Part shown: positions 14,380-22,513 of the stretch, one piece after another
Layout of the letters: every line of letters begins with the position of its first letter
How positions within the stretch are numbered: position 1 is the first letter of the stretch
Assembly (NCBI GenBank): GCA_045577755.1
Contig: JAZNJA010000116.1
Location: 1 to 30,161, forward strand
Direction: 5' to 3'
DNA: 30,161 nt
Source of the DNA: CAMEON01 sp045577755
GTDB lineage: Bacteria; Bacillota; Clostridia; Oscillospirales; CAG-272
Position numbers and translations under genes: made by a program
Notes under the pieces: generated by a model
The model's database searches: none
Told to the model about the DNA's origin: nothing
Seen by the model: the letters and a program-made list of their open reading frames with translations, nothing else

Positions 14380-16593
14380 TCATTCCAGAACGTCGTACAC
14401 GCCGAAGCGCTCGTACAGATATTCCAGGGTCTGGAAATTAAAGTTGGCAACGTCCAAAAAGGTCTTTTGATCGGCCAGTACAAACCCGTCAAGCACGGGT
14501 GCCAGCCTATGGCTGAAGAAGGCGCTGTCTCCGTGGGGGCGGGTGACCAGCAGGAGGCGGGCAGGCCTCAGATTGCTGAGATCGTAGGTCTCCCCCATAT
14601 ACTCATTGATATCCATGAATACCTGACGGAGCCTTGCCAGCTCTGCCGTCTTCTCCACCGGGCAGGCGATGGTCACCTCGTCCTTCAGTTTGTCGCTGAC
14701 CTCGCGGTTGACCGTGACCTCGCCCGACTCGGTCAGCTCCAGACGGAAATGGGTGGTCCGCGCCGTGAAGAATCTCTTGTCGTCGCTGTAGCCGTAGTTG
14801 GTCAGAAAGAGGGTGGCGGTCCGCGGCCCCGTGGCGTCGGGAACGCTTTGGATGAAGAAAAGACTGCTTCCCTCCTCGCGGGTGTAGGACAGACTTTCCT
14901 CACGGTCGAAGAGGTACAGGATCTCGCCGTTCTCGGGGTCCATGACGTCGAAGTAGAACACGCCTCCCGCCTGGTATCCCTCGCTCAAGTGGCCCTGCCT
15001 TCTGGTCAGCGCCCAGCGGAGCAGGACGGTCCGCTCCCCCGCCGTGGGATGGGACAGGGTCACGTATACGGACTCCATGCCCACCGCGACCTGTCCCTCG
15101 GCCAAAGCCAAAGGCGTTCCCCAGGCGGCCGCTTCCCTGCGGGCCTCGGCCTGCTCGGGGTCGGGCTCGGTGGCGTGGTAGGGGAGATCGCCGTCCAGAC
15201 AATGCACCGTGACGCGGCTGTATCGGGCCCCCCGTCGATCCACTTGACACCACTGCGCCATGGTGCCGTTGTAGTCGATGTCGGTCACGGTGTAGTGGAA
15301 GGCGCCATCGTCGATGAACTCGATCCCGCTGCCCAGGCGGACACGGGTCAGCTCAGGGCAGTTGTGGAAGGGATCGCTCTCCAGCTTGGTCAGGCTGTCG
15401 GGGAGGTAAACGGCCTGTAGCAGCTCACTGCTGATCATGGCGCGTCCCGAGATATACTCGAAGCCCTCGTGGAACACCGCCACCCGCATGGAAGTGGAGT
15501 TGGTGAAGCACTCTCCCAGGACCCAGCGGATGGGGTCTCCCGTGGGCCCCTCGGGTTTCAGGTAGAAGAAGGGGACGGTGACGCGGTTGACCTTGAAGTT
15601 CTTGCCATCCTCCGTGTATTTCACAGAGGGGTGAGACACGCCGTCCTCCGCCAGCTTTTCCTCGACCGAGAAGAAAGCGTCCCAGATATCCCGGTAAAAG
15701 GAGATCTCGCTGACCGTCATGCGGCGGCCCGCCGAGTCGAATTCGCTTCCCTCCATGCCCAGCCACTCCACGCAGATGAGGGGAGACTCCCCCCATTTAT
15801 ACAGGGCGGCGGCGTCCAGCTCCACCACGATATACTCATAGTCGGACAGGTAGTAGCGGTAGGGGTACACGGGGATGGTCACGTCGGGGTCGTGGCCCAG
15901 GATCTCGGCGCCGGGATGGACGGTAGGGGGGTTGATCAAGGCGTTCTCGCGGCGGATCTTGAGCAGGAGCGCCCCTCGGCTGTCGGGGTCGGTCTCCCCC
16001 AGCGCCCTCATAACCGCGCGGGGATCGAAGCAGAGGGTGGAGAAGTTCTCATCCCCCTCACCCCACTCGGCCTCGACCACCAGGTCGCCCTCCTCCACCG
16101 ACACGGTCCCCTGCTCGGCGGAGAACAGAGACAGGAGGGTGTCGGGCTCGAAGTCATCCACGTAGAGAGGAGGGGCGGTCTCCCGCTCGGTGACGGCCTC
16201 AGTCTCCTCCTCGGCGGGGGGCTGGGTCCCGTCGGGCTCCGAGGTCTCCGCCGTATCGGTGGGGCGGGTCTCGATCAGGCTCGGCAGGTCGGGCCAGGAA
16301 AAGTCATCCAACACGCTCTCCAACCAGAGGAAGCCCCCGACGTTCACCGCCACGGTGACCACCGCCGCAGCCAGGAAGATGGTCCAGCCGCCCTTGGCCA
16401 GCCATGCGGCAAAGCCTGTCTTGGCGGCTACGGTGGCGGCACCGGCAGAGGAGGCCTTCGCTCCTGCCGTCGCACCCGCCACGGCGGCCGTCGCGCCACC
16501 CGCCAGCAGGTCGGGGGCTACGGACTCGGCGATCAGGTCATCGTTCACACTAGACAGCAGTTCAAATATTTGCATCCCGTTCAGCTTGCTCAT
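14380..16593 (-). CDS. Membrane-anchored anti-sigma factor-like protein with leucine-rich-repeat ectodomain
   Basis: 737 residues. A cytoplasmic N-terminus (1-68; NGMQIFELLSSVNDDLIAES, then an Ala/Gly-rich stretch) resembles the short sigma-binding segments of clostridial anti-sigma proteins. One transmembrane helix (about 69-91) and a Pro/Glu/Thr linker (100-143) lead to a large extracellular part. It includes a beta-rich domain (about 145-345), BspA-type leucine-rich repeats (about 383-465; LLQAVYLPDSLTKLESDPFHNC, split here only by family pattern) and a C-terminal region of about 250 residues with no recognised family. The ATG overlaps the sigma-factor stop by 4 nt (ATGA). The inferred role is to hold the sigma factor at the membrane and release it on an outside signal. 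No zinc anti-sigma motif is present. Confidence 0.75.
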   Translation of the reverse strand: MSKLNGMQIFELLSSVNDDLIAESVAPDLLAGGATAAVAGATAGAKASSAGAATVAAKTGFAAWLAKGGWTIFLAAAVVTVAVNVGGFLWLESVLDDFSWPDLPSLIETRPTDTAETSEPDGTQPPAEEETEAVTERETAPPLYVDDFEPDTLLSLFSAEQGTVSVEEGDLVVEAEWGEGDENFSTLCFDPRAVMRALGETDPDSRGALLLKIRRENALINPPTVHPGAEILGHDPDVTIPVYPYRYYLSDYEYIVVELDAAALYKWGESPLICVEWLGMEGSEFDSAGRRMTVSEISFYRDIWDAFFSVEEKLAEDGVSHPSVKYTEDGKNFKVNRVTVPFFYLKPEGPTGDPIRWVLGECFTNSTSMRVAVFHEGFEYISGRAMISSELLQAVYLPDSLTKLESDPFHNCPELTRVRLGSGIEFIDDGAFHYTVTDIDYNGTMAQWCQVDRRGARYSRVTVHCLDGDLPYHATEPDPEQAEARREAAAWGTPLALAEGQVAVGMESVYVTLSHPTAGERTVLLRWALTRRQGHLSEGYQAGGVFYFDVMDPENGEILYLFDREESLSYTREEGSSLFFIQSVPDATGPRTATLFLTNYGYSDDKRFFTARTTHFRLELTESGEVTVNREVSDKLKDEVTIACPVEKTAELARLRQVFMDINEYMGETYDLSNLRPARLLLVTRPHGDSAFFSHRLAPVLDGFVLADQKTFLDVANFNFQTLEYLYERFGVYDVLE

Positions 16594-17159
16594 ACCGAAT
16601 ACCCCCCTTCCTCCAGGTGAAGTCGAAGACGCTCGCGGGTCTTGTAGAGTCGTAGGGACACGGCGTTGGGGGTCATGTCGTAGGTTTTGGCCAGATCCTT
16701 GACGGGGGTGGCGTGGAAGTAACGGCCCATGAAGAGCTTGCGGTCGGTCTCGTCCAGGCTCTCCAGGAAGGCGGAGATCAGGCCCGGGAGAACGTTGGCA
16801 TGGGACTCGTCCACCGAGATGCAGGACTCCAGCTCCTCAAAGGACAGGGTGAGGTCGCGGTCGCGGCGCTCGGCCTTCATGTTTCGCAGGCGGTTGATGG
16901 AGAGGTTGCGGACAATGCGGCAGACAAAGGCGCAGAGGGAGGCGGGACGGGTCGGGGGGATGGAATGCCAGGTTTTGAGGTAGCCGTCGCTGACGCACTC
17001 CTCGGCATCGGGACGGCTCTCCACGATGTTCATGGACACCTGCATACAGACCTTCCCGTATTTGCGGTCGGTCTCGGCGATGGCCTGCTCATCTCTGGCG
17101 AAGTAGAGCTCCACGATCTCCTCGTCGGAGGGGTGGGGCTTGGTTTTCGATTGACTCAT
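16590..17159 (-). CDS. ECF-type RNA polymerase sigma factor
   Basis: 189 residues with the two-domain ECF layout. Region 2 (about 20-95) includes VESRPDAEECVSDGYLKTWHSIPP and VCRIVRNLSINRLR. Region 4 (about 130-185) includes LDETDRKLFMGRYFHATPVKDLA and the recognition helix MTPNAVSLRLYKTRERLRLHL. No region 3 is present, as expected for ECF factors. It would direct polymerase to a small regulon, perhaps including its own operon and surface genes. The ATG at 17159 follows AAAGGAG by 8 nt. It is translationally coupled to the membrane protein downstream, the usual sigma/anti-sigma order. No sigma-A-type promoter was seen upstream, which supports autoregulation. Confidence 0.93.
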   Translation of the reverse strand: MSQSKTKPHPSDEEIVELYFARDEQAIAETDRKYGKVCMQVSMNIVESRPDAEECVSDGYLKTWHSIPPTRPASLCAFVCRIVRNLSINRLRNMKAERRDRDLTLSFEELESCISVDESHANVLPGLISAFLESLDETDRKLFMGRYFHATPVKDLAKTYDMTPNAVSLRLYKTRERLRLHLEEGGYSV

Positions 17160-17188
17160 ATGGTCGGCTCCTTTCTTGGTTCTACCCC

Positions 17189-17220
17189 ATATGACACGGT
17201 CGGATACCGAAATCTTTCCG
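17189..17220 (-). promoter_or_regulatory. Weak candidate ECF-type promoter of the sigma operon
   Basis: Upstream of the sigma gene the minus strand reads GGAAAGATTTCGG and then CCGTGTCATAT, roughly placed for an ECF -35 and a CGT(C)-type -10. The match is loose and given only because no sigma-A promoter is visible. Confidence 0.3.
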
Positions 17221-17259
17221 CTAAATCATGAAATTTCTCAAAAAAGCAGAAAATTCCGT

Positions 17260-17290
17260 AAAAAATCCCCGACACGGGAGTGTCGGGGAT
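17260..17290 (-). terminator. Terminator of the leucine-rich-repeat lipoprotein gene
   Basis: On the minus strand a perfect 11-bp stem, ATCCCCGACAC (17290-17280 read in reverse complement) and GTGTCGGGGAT, with a 4-nt loop, followed by TTTTTA. Confidence 0.92.
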
Positions 17291-17312
17291 GGATGTGAAT
17301 AGAAGATGGAGC

Positions 17313-18152
17313 TTATGCCTCGGGAGCCTCGGTCTCGGGGGCCTCGGTCTCGGGGGCCTCGGTCTCGGGAGCGGGCTCGGCGATGTTGTTCACGTACTCC
17401 AGAACCTTGGAGCCCTCGGCCAGGTTGGACACGTCGATCTTGTCCTTCAGGGTGGAGCCCTCGGTCACAAAGGCGAACTCACCGATGGTGATATCGTCCT
17501 TGTTGAACTTGATGGACTCGATGCCGGTGCAGTTGTAGTAAGCCAGTCTGCCAATGGTCTTGACGGACGCGGGGAACTCCACGGCGGTCAGAGCGGTGCA
17601 GCCCCAGAAGGCGGCGTCGCCGATATCGGTTACAGTAGCAGGCAGAGTCACACCGGTCAGAGCGGAGCAGTTCCAGAAAGCCTTCTCACCGATGGTGACC
17701 AGGGAAGAGCCCAGGTCGACGGAGGCAAGCTTATCGCAGTTGGCAAAGGCGTAGGGGCTGATCTCCAGAGTGCCTGCGGGCAGGGTCACGCTGGTCAGCT
17801 CGGTGCAGCCGGCGAAGGCGTACTTGCCGATCTTGGTCACGGTGTCGGGAATGGTCACAGCCACGACGGATGCCAGGTTGTAGAAGGCCTCGTCGCCGAT
17901 GACGGTCACGACACGGTCGCCCCAGGTAGAGGGAATGACCACGCGATCGTCCTTGGTAGCCTTACCGACGTAGTCCACCAGAACGGCGGTCTCGCCCTCG
18001 GCCTCGTCGAAGTAGAAGGTGCCCTGCTCGGTGACCAGATAGTCCACCTCGGGAGCGTACTCGTCAATAGCGTCAGGGTTCGCGTTGGTACAGGATGCCA
18101 GGGAACAGACAAGGAGCAAAGCGGCCATGGCAAGAGCCAGATACTTTTTCAT
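17313..18152 (-). CDS. BspA-type leucine-rich-repeat lipoprotein
   Basis: 279 residues. MKKYLALAMAALLLVCSLASC is a lipoprotein signal with acceptor Cys21 (lipobox LASC). Residues about 45-255 hold a run of BspA/LRR_5 repeats with the pattern xxIGxxAFxxCxxLxxVxLPxxV (for example TKIGKYAFAGCTELTSV). The C-terminus is a Pro-Glu-Thr tail of repeated PETEA units (15-bp tandem repeats, 17325-17369). BspA-like proteins are surface proteins that bind host or microbial partners; the ligand here is unknown. The ATG at 18152 has GGAGGT 8 nt upstream; the frame extends further but past the promoter. It has its own promoter and terminator, and lies just upstream of the sigma operon whose membrane partner has the same repeat type. 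Confidence 0.92.
   Translation of the reverse strand: MKKYLALAMAALLLVCSLASCTNANPDAIDEYAPEVDYLVTEQGTFYFDEAEGETAVLVDYVGKATKDDRVVIPSTWGDRVVTVIGDEAFYNLASVVAVTIPDTVTKIGKYAFAGCTELTSVTLPAGTLEISPYAFANCDKLASVDLGSSLVTIGEKAFWNCSALTGVTLPATVTDIGDAAFWGCTALTAVEFPASVKTIGRLAYYNCTGIESIKFNKDDITIGEFAFVTEGSTLKDKIDVSNLAEGSKVLEYVNNIAEPAPETEAPETEAPETEAPEA
17325..17369 (-). repeat. Three 15-bp tandem repeats encoding PETEA units
   Basis: Three in-frame 15-bp units coding Pro-Glu-Thr-Glu-Ala sit at the 3' end of the lipoprotein gene. They are near-identical in DNA, so copy number could vary by slippage without shifting the frame. Confidence 0.85.
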
Positions 18153-18191
18153 GAATGGATACCTCCGCAGATTACAGTAATCAATGTACAT

Positions 18192-18220
18192 ATTATAACG
18201 CATTCGGGTCAAGTTGTCAA
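18192..18220 (-). promoter_or_regulatory. Promoter of the leucine-rich-repeat lipoprotein gene
   Basis: On the minus strand a perfect TTGACA (18220-18215), 17 bp and a perfect TATAAT (18197-18192), about 40 bp before the ATG. A full-consensus promoter suggests high basal expression. Confidence 0.9.
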
Positions 18221-18385
18221 GGGATTTCCCGATTGAGTTTGTAAATATTTTGGCACAGAATGGATTTTTGTGAAAACTGCCCTGTTTCGCAAAGGATTTT
18301 TTGTGAGGTTTTTTCGGGGATCTCACGGGTTTCGGCCGTTTCCGTCCCATCGGATCCGAATTCATTTGTTTTTCGGTTGCGGCTC

Positions 18386-18414
18386 TTGCTTTTTCGCGGG
18401 AAGTATGATACAAT
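18386..18414 (+). promoter_or_regulatory. Promoter of the YifB/ComM gene
   Basis: TTGCTT (18386-18391), 17 bp and TACAAT (18409-18414), about 52 bp before the ATG at 18467. The rest of the divergent gap (18,221-18,385) is AT-rich with nothing recognisable. Confidence 0.7.
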
Positions 18415-18466
18415 GGAGGAAGATTCCGGGGTCTTGCCCCATACTCTTTTCAAGGAGGACTGCATC

Positions 18467-20050
18467 ATGCTCGCGAAGGTATACAGCGCGGGGCTGTTCG
18501 GCATCGACGGCTTCCCCGTGACGGTGGAGGTGGACGCCCAGAACCGCCTGGATTACTTTGAGATCGTCGGCTTGCCCGACACCGCTGTCAAGGAGGCCAA
18601 GGAGCGGGTCCGCACCGCCTGCGAGAATACGGGCTACCCCTTTCCCGAGTGCGCCCTGCTGGTCAACCTCGCTCCCGCCGACCGCCGCAAGGAGGGCTCG
18701 GGCTTTGACGCCGCCATTCTGACCGGCATCCTGGCCGCCGTTGGAGTCATCCGCGCCACCGTCCCCTTCAAGGAAAAATGCTTTGTGGGCGAGCTGTCCC
18801 TGTCGGGAGATTTCCGTCCCGTCCGCGGCGTCCTCTCCATGTGCGTAGCCGCCCGTGACGCGGGTATGACCGAGTTCTATACCTCCATCGAGAACGCCGC
18901 CGAGGCCTCCGCCGTAGAGGGGATCTCGGTCTACGGCGTCAGGAATATGCGGGCACTCATCGACCACCTGAACAATCGCCGCGTGCTGACCCCCGTCACC
19001 CGCGCGGTCCCCGCCACCGCCTCGGACAACGCCTACGAGGTGGACTTTTCCGACGTCAAGGGGCAAAAGCTGGCCAAGCGGGCTATGGAGATCGCCGCAG
19101 CGGGCGGGCACAACATCCTGCTCATCGGCCCTCCCGGCACGGGTAAGTCCATGCTGGCCAAGCGGCTTCCCACCATCCTGCCTCCCCTGACCTTCGGGGA
19201 AGCCATCGAGGCCACCAAGGTCCATTCGGTGTCGGGAACCCTCCCCGAGGGTGTTTCCCTCCTCCGCCGCCGACCCTTCCGCTCCCCGCACCACACCATG
19301 TCCCCCATCAGCCTGGTGGGCGGCGGCTCCAACCCCATGCCGGGTGAGGTCTCCCTGGCCCACAACGGGGTGCTGTTTTTGGACGAGCTGCCCGAGTTTC
19401 CCAAGCAGGTCACCGACGGCCTCCGCCAGCCCATCGAGGACGGCAAGGTCACCATCACCCGCGCGAGCGGCCGGGTGACCTTCCCCTGCTCCTTCATGAT
19501 GGTGGCGGCCATGAATCCCTGCCGCTGTGGGTATTTCGGAGATCCCAACCGCAAATGCACCTGCAAGCCCGAGGACGTGCGGCGGTATATGTCCCGCATC
19601 AGCGGCCCCATGCTGGATCGCATCGACATCCAGATCGAGCTGCCCTCCATCAGCTACGACGAGCTCTCCGCCCGCGAGGATCCCGCCACCATGGAGCGCT
19701 CCGCCGACGTGCGGAAGCGGGTCTGCGAGGCCCGCCAATTCGCCAAGGAGCGCATGAAGGCCGAGGACGAGGAGCATGGGTATGAGCATTCCCCCGCCGA
19801 AAAGCCCCTCCACTGCAACGCCCAGCTGGACCCCGCCTCCATCCGCCGCTACTGCGTCATGACCGAGGAGGCAAGCCAGCTCCTCCGCGCGGCCTTTGAG
19901 AATCTCGGGCTGTCGGCGCGAGGGCATGACCGTATTTTGCGGGTCGCCCGTACCATTGCGGATCTGGCCAAGTGCAAGGTGATCCAGGCGGAGCATATCG
20001 CGGAGGCGGTGCAGCTGAGGAGTCTGGATCGGAAATATTGGGGGGAGTAA
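18467..20050 (+). CDS. comM: YifB/ComM-family Mg-chelatase-like AAA+ ATPase
   Basis: 527 residues in the standard three-part layout: an N-terminal ChlI-like domain (1-165; MLAKVYSAGLFGIDG, VNLAPADRRKEGSGFD), an AAA+ core with Walker A GPPGTGKS (221-228) and Walker B LFLDELPEF, and a C-terminal helical domain. CRCGYFGDPNRKCTC may bind zinc. In competent bacteria ComM is a hexameric helicase that extends branch migration of incoming DNA during transformation; in Clostridia its role is less studied. The ATG at 18467 follows AAGGAGG by 8 nt and begins the usual MLAKVYS; the frame is open further upstream but past the promoter. It heads a likely plus-strand operon with the next two genes. Confidence 0.95.
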   Translation: MLAKVYSAGLFGIDGFPVTVEVDAQNRLDYFEIVGLPDTAVKEAKERVRTACENTGYPFPECALLVNLAPADRRKEGSGFDAAILTGILAAVGVIRATVPFKEKCFVGELSLSGDFRPVRGVLSMCVAARDAGMTEFYTSIENAAEASAVEGISVYGVRNMRALIDHLNNRRVLTPVTRAVPATASDNAYEVDFSDVKGQKLAKRAMEIAAAGGHNILLIGPPGTGKSMLAKRLPTILPPLTFGEAIEATKVHSVSGTLPEGVSLLRRRPFRSPHHTMSPISLVGGGSNPMPGEVSLAHNGVLFLDELPEFPKQVTDGLRQPIEDGKVTITRASGRVTFPCSFMMVAAMNPCRCGYFGDPNRKCTCKPEDVRRYMSRISGPMLDRIDIQIELPSISYDELSAREDPATMERSADVRKRVCEARQFAKERMKAEDEEHGYEHSPAEKPLHCNAQLDPASIRRYCVMTEEASQLLRAAFENLGLSARGHDRILRVARTIADLAKCKVIQAEHIAEAVQLRSLDRKYWGE

Positions 20051-20111
20051 ACTACAGCCCTCTGGTCAAACCGAAAGGGCATACGAATTTGAAAATGTAA
20101 GGAGCTTCACT

Positions 20112-21257
20112 ATGGGCGCATACTTTGCCAATCTTCACATAAGAAAAAACGATGCCGCTGAAGGGAGAATTTCTGCCTTTTTGACCGGATATCTCGGTAG
20201 AATGGGATATACCCCTGCCGATTCCGATTCGGCCGACGTGACCGTTTCCCTGTACGCCCCCGAAAACAGCGATTGGGTATCGGTCTGCAGCGACGCCTTT
20301 ACCCACACCGACATCCTCGACCTCGCCCCCAAGCTCTCGGAGAATTGCGGAGCCGACGTTCTGAGCGTGGCTTGCTTTGACAGCGATTACCTGTTCCTCA
20401 ATCTGCTGAACTCGGAAAAGGACTTTGATCTGTGGCTCAATATCGGAGATACCCCCGAGATCAAAAAGCCCCGACGCAGTAACGTAGCGGGATGGAAGGG
20501 TCACGTGGCGGATCACGCCCGTTTCAAGACAGCGGCAGGAAAAAGCTACGTTTGCGCCGAGGACTTTCTCCTTGAAGCGCAGGAGGATCTGGGCATACCC
20601 GCCGAGCAATGCGCGGGGTACGGTCTGCCCGAGGCTACGGCTGTGCTGTACTTTTCCGCCCCCGTCAAGGCCGTTGTTCCTCCCACCAAGCTGACCATCC
20701 CCATGTACACACTGACCCCCTGTGAGCCCGGCAAGCGCGCCGCCTGCTCCGTACTGAATCAAGGAGCAGCCTCCAAGGGCATCTGCATCCTGTTCACGGG
20801 AGACTACGTGGCATCCGAGGAGATCACCATTGACGACGCCGAGTTCTTCTACACCGACAACCGAGGGCAATCCGTCAGCATCCCCATTGCCTTTGAAAAG
20901 CGTGAATGGAGAGAAAACCTGTGGGTCTACTGCTGGGAGGATGAGAATTTCCCCATTCCCCCCGCCGTGTCCGACAGTCTGCCCCCGCAGGTCAAAATGA
21001 AAAAGGAATTTGCCCGTTCCTTCGGCATCCGCTACGTCCCTAAGGGCAACAAGCGCAAGTTCCTGGATATTACCGTGATCTTCGCTCCTCTGTCCAATTT
21101 TGATCAAGGGCAGTGCGGTTGGCGCGTTTGGTCGCGCGCAGGCTCCAAGAGAGATTATATCCGCGAACATAATCAATCCGAACAGGATATGCGGGCATAC
21201 GGTTTCTCCGAGGACATGATCCATCTGATAAACGAATCCGACTACGATCTCGACTGA
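20112..21257 (+). CDS. Hypothetical protein, 381 residues
   Basis: No family was recognised with confidence. The protein is soluble, with no signal peptide or membrane helix, and begins MGAYFANLHIRKNDAAEG. Visible features are YAPENSDWVSVCSDAFTHTD (45-64), CFDSDYLFLNL (88-98), a Pro-rich middle (about 185-205) followed by a beta-rich half, and YYxDN/CWED segments. The N-terminal part resembles small immunity-like or single-domain proteins of Clostridia that measure residue-level variation poorly, so no function is offered. The ATG at 20112 has AAGGAG 7 nt upstream. It lies 61 bp after comM and 23 bp before the CDF gene with no terminator between, so co-transcription is likely. It is less GC-rich than comM. 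Confidence 0.8.
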   Translation: MGAYFANLHIRKNDAAEGRISAFLTGYLGRMGYTPADSDSADVTVSLYAPENSDWVSVCSDAFTHTDILDLAPKLSENCGADVLSVACFDSDYLFLNLLNSEKDFDLWLNIGDTPEIKKPRRSNVAGWKGHVADHARFKTAAGKSYVCAEDFLLEAQEDLGIPAEQCAGYGLPEATAVLYFSAPVKAVVPPTKLTIPMYTLTPCEPGKRAACSVLNQGAASKGICILFTGDYVASEEITIDDAEFFYTDNRGQSVSIPIAFEKREWRENLWVYCWEDENFPIPPAVSDSLPPQVKMKKEFARSFGIRYVPKGNKRKFLDITVIFAPLSNFDQGQCGWRVWSRAGSKRDYIREHNQSEQDMRAYGFSEDMIHLINESDYDLD

Positions 21258-21280
21258 TCCCCCACAGGAAAGGCACCCCC

Positions 21281-22447
21281 ATGACAAACCTCCTCATCAA
21301 ACTCTTCATCAAATCCCCCCGCGACACCTCCTCCCCCGCCGTCCGCCGCGCCTACGGCACTCTGGCCTCTACGGTGGGCATCATCCTGAATCTCCTGCTG
21401 GCCGCGGGAAAATTCACGGTCGGCTTCCTCTTCGGCGCCATCTCCATTCAGGCCGACGCCATCAACAACCTCTCCGACGCGGGGAGCCAGATCATCTCCC
21501 TCATCACCTTCAAGGTGGCCGCCAAGCCCGCCGACCGCGACCACCCCTTCGGGCACGCCCGCATCGAGTACGTGTCCTCCATGATCGTCTCCTTCCTCAT
21601 CCTCCTCATCGGCTGGGAGCTGCTGTCGGGGTCGGTGGACAAGATGCTCCACCCCACCGAGACGGTGTTCAGCTGGCTGTCGGTCATTGTCCTCGGCGTG
21701 TCGGTGCTGGTCAAGCTGTGGCTGTGCATCTTCAACCGTAAGATCGCGGGGAGGATCGACTCCTCGGTCATGCGGGCCACCGCCGCCGATTCCCTGTCCG
21801 ACGCGGGAGCCACCTTCGCGGTGCTGGTCGCCACCCTCGTCTACAAGCTCACGGGCTTTGACCCCGACGCCTACATGGGCATTCTGGTGGCTCTGCTCAT
21901 CCTCTGGGCGGGCGTCAAGATCCTGAACGACACCAAAAACTCCATTCTGGGTGAGAAGCCCTCGGAGGAGACCGTGGCCCAGATCGAGACCATGGTCAAA
22001 GAGTTTGAGGATCAGGGTGCCATCGGTATCCACGATCTGGTGGTCCACAACTACGGCCCCGGGCGGGTCATGGCCTCCCTCCACGTGGAGGTGGACGGGG
22101 ACGCCGACATCTACGCCTCCCACGACATGGCCGACCTCATCGAGCGCAGACTTAGGGTGGAGTGCGGCATCGAGGCCACCGTCCACATGGATCCCGTGGC
22201 CATCCGCGACCCCCGCGTGAGCGAGCTGAAGGCCTACGCCGAGGGCATCGTCAAGGAGGTGGATAACCGCCTCATGATCCACGATTTCCGCATCGTCCCC
22301 GGCGAGAGCCACACCAACCTCATCTTCGATATCGCCGCCCCCTTTGAGATCACCGTAACCGACGCCGACCTGCGGAGCCGTGTGGCCGACGCCATCCACG
22401 AGGGAAATAAGCACTTGTTCGCCGTCATTACGGTAGACCGGGTCTGA
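21281..22447 (+). CDS. Cation diffusion facilitator (CDF) metal exporter, probably Mn2+-type
   Basis: 388 residues. Six transmembrane helices in the first 215 residues are followed by a cytoplasmic ZT-dimer domain and an extra C-terminal segment with a second alpha-beta repeat. The transport site by alignment to known CDFs is Asn62/Asp66 in helix 2 (ADAINNLSDAG) and Asp170/Asp174 in helix 5 (AADSLSDAGA). DHPFGHARIEY between helices 2 and 3 is conserved. An N-D-D-D set is reported for streptococcal MntE-like manganese exporters, whereas zinc CDFs carry histidine in helix 5. CDFs exchange metal for protons. The ATG at 21281 follows GGAAAGG. The gene ends 12 nt before a strong terminator. Confidence 0.93.
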   Translation: MTNLLIKLFIKSPRDTSSPAVRRAYGTLASTVGIILNLLLAAGKFTVGFLFGAISIQADAINNLSDAGSQIISLITFKVAAKPADRDHPFGHARIEYVSSMIVSFLILLIGWELLSGSVDKMLHPTETVFSWLSVIVLGVSVLVKLWLCIFNRKIAGRIDSSVMRATAADSLSDAGATFAVLVATLVYKLTGFDPDAYMGILVALLILWAGVKILNDTKNSILGEKPSEETVAQIETMVKEFEDQGAIGIHDLVVHNYGPGRVMASLHVEVDGDADIYASHDMADLIERRLRVECGIEATVHMDPVAIRDPRVSELKAYAEGIVKEVDNRLMIHDFRIVPGESHTNLIFDIAAPFEITVTDADLRSRVADAIHEGNKHLFAVITVDRV

Positions 22448-22458
22448 CCCATAGCAAA

Positions 22459-22502
22459 ACCCGCCGCGCAGGCTCTCGGGCCCTCGCGGCGGGTATTTTT
22501 TT
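22459..22502. terminator. Bidirectional terminator between convergent genes
   Basis: ACCCGCCGCG (22459-22468) pairs with CGCGGCGGGT (22485-22494), followed by ATTTTTTT on the plus strand; the minus-strand exit is a shorter TTTTGC. It serves the CDF gene and probably the collagen-like lipoprotein gene. Confidence 0.9.
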
Positions 22503-22513
22503 GACCGTTCCGA

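Noticed and set aside
18362..19996. 544-codon minus-strand frame opposite comM
   Set aside because: A shadow of the YifB/ComM gene; its composition is skewed and it has no start site signals.
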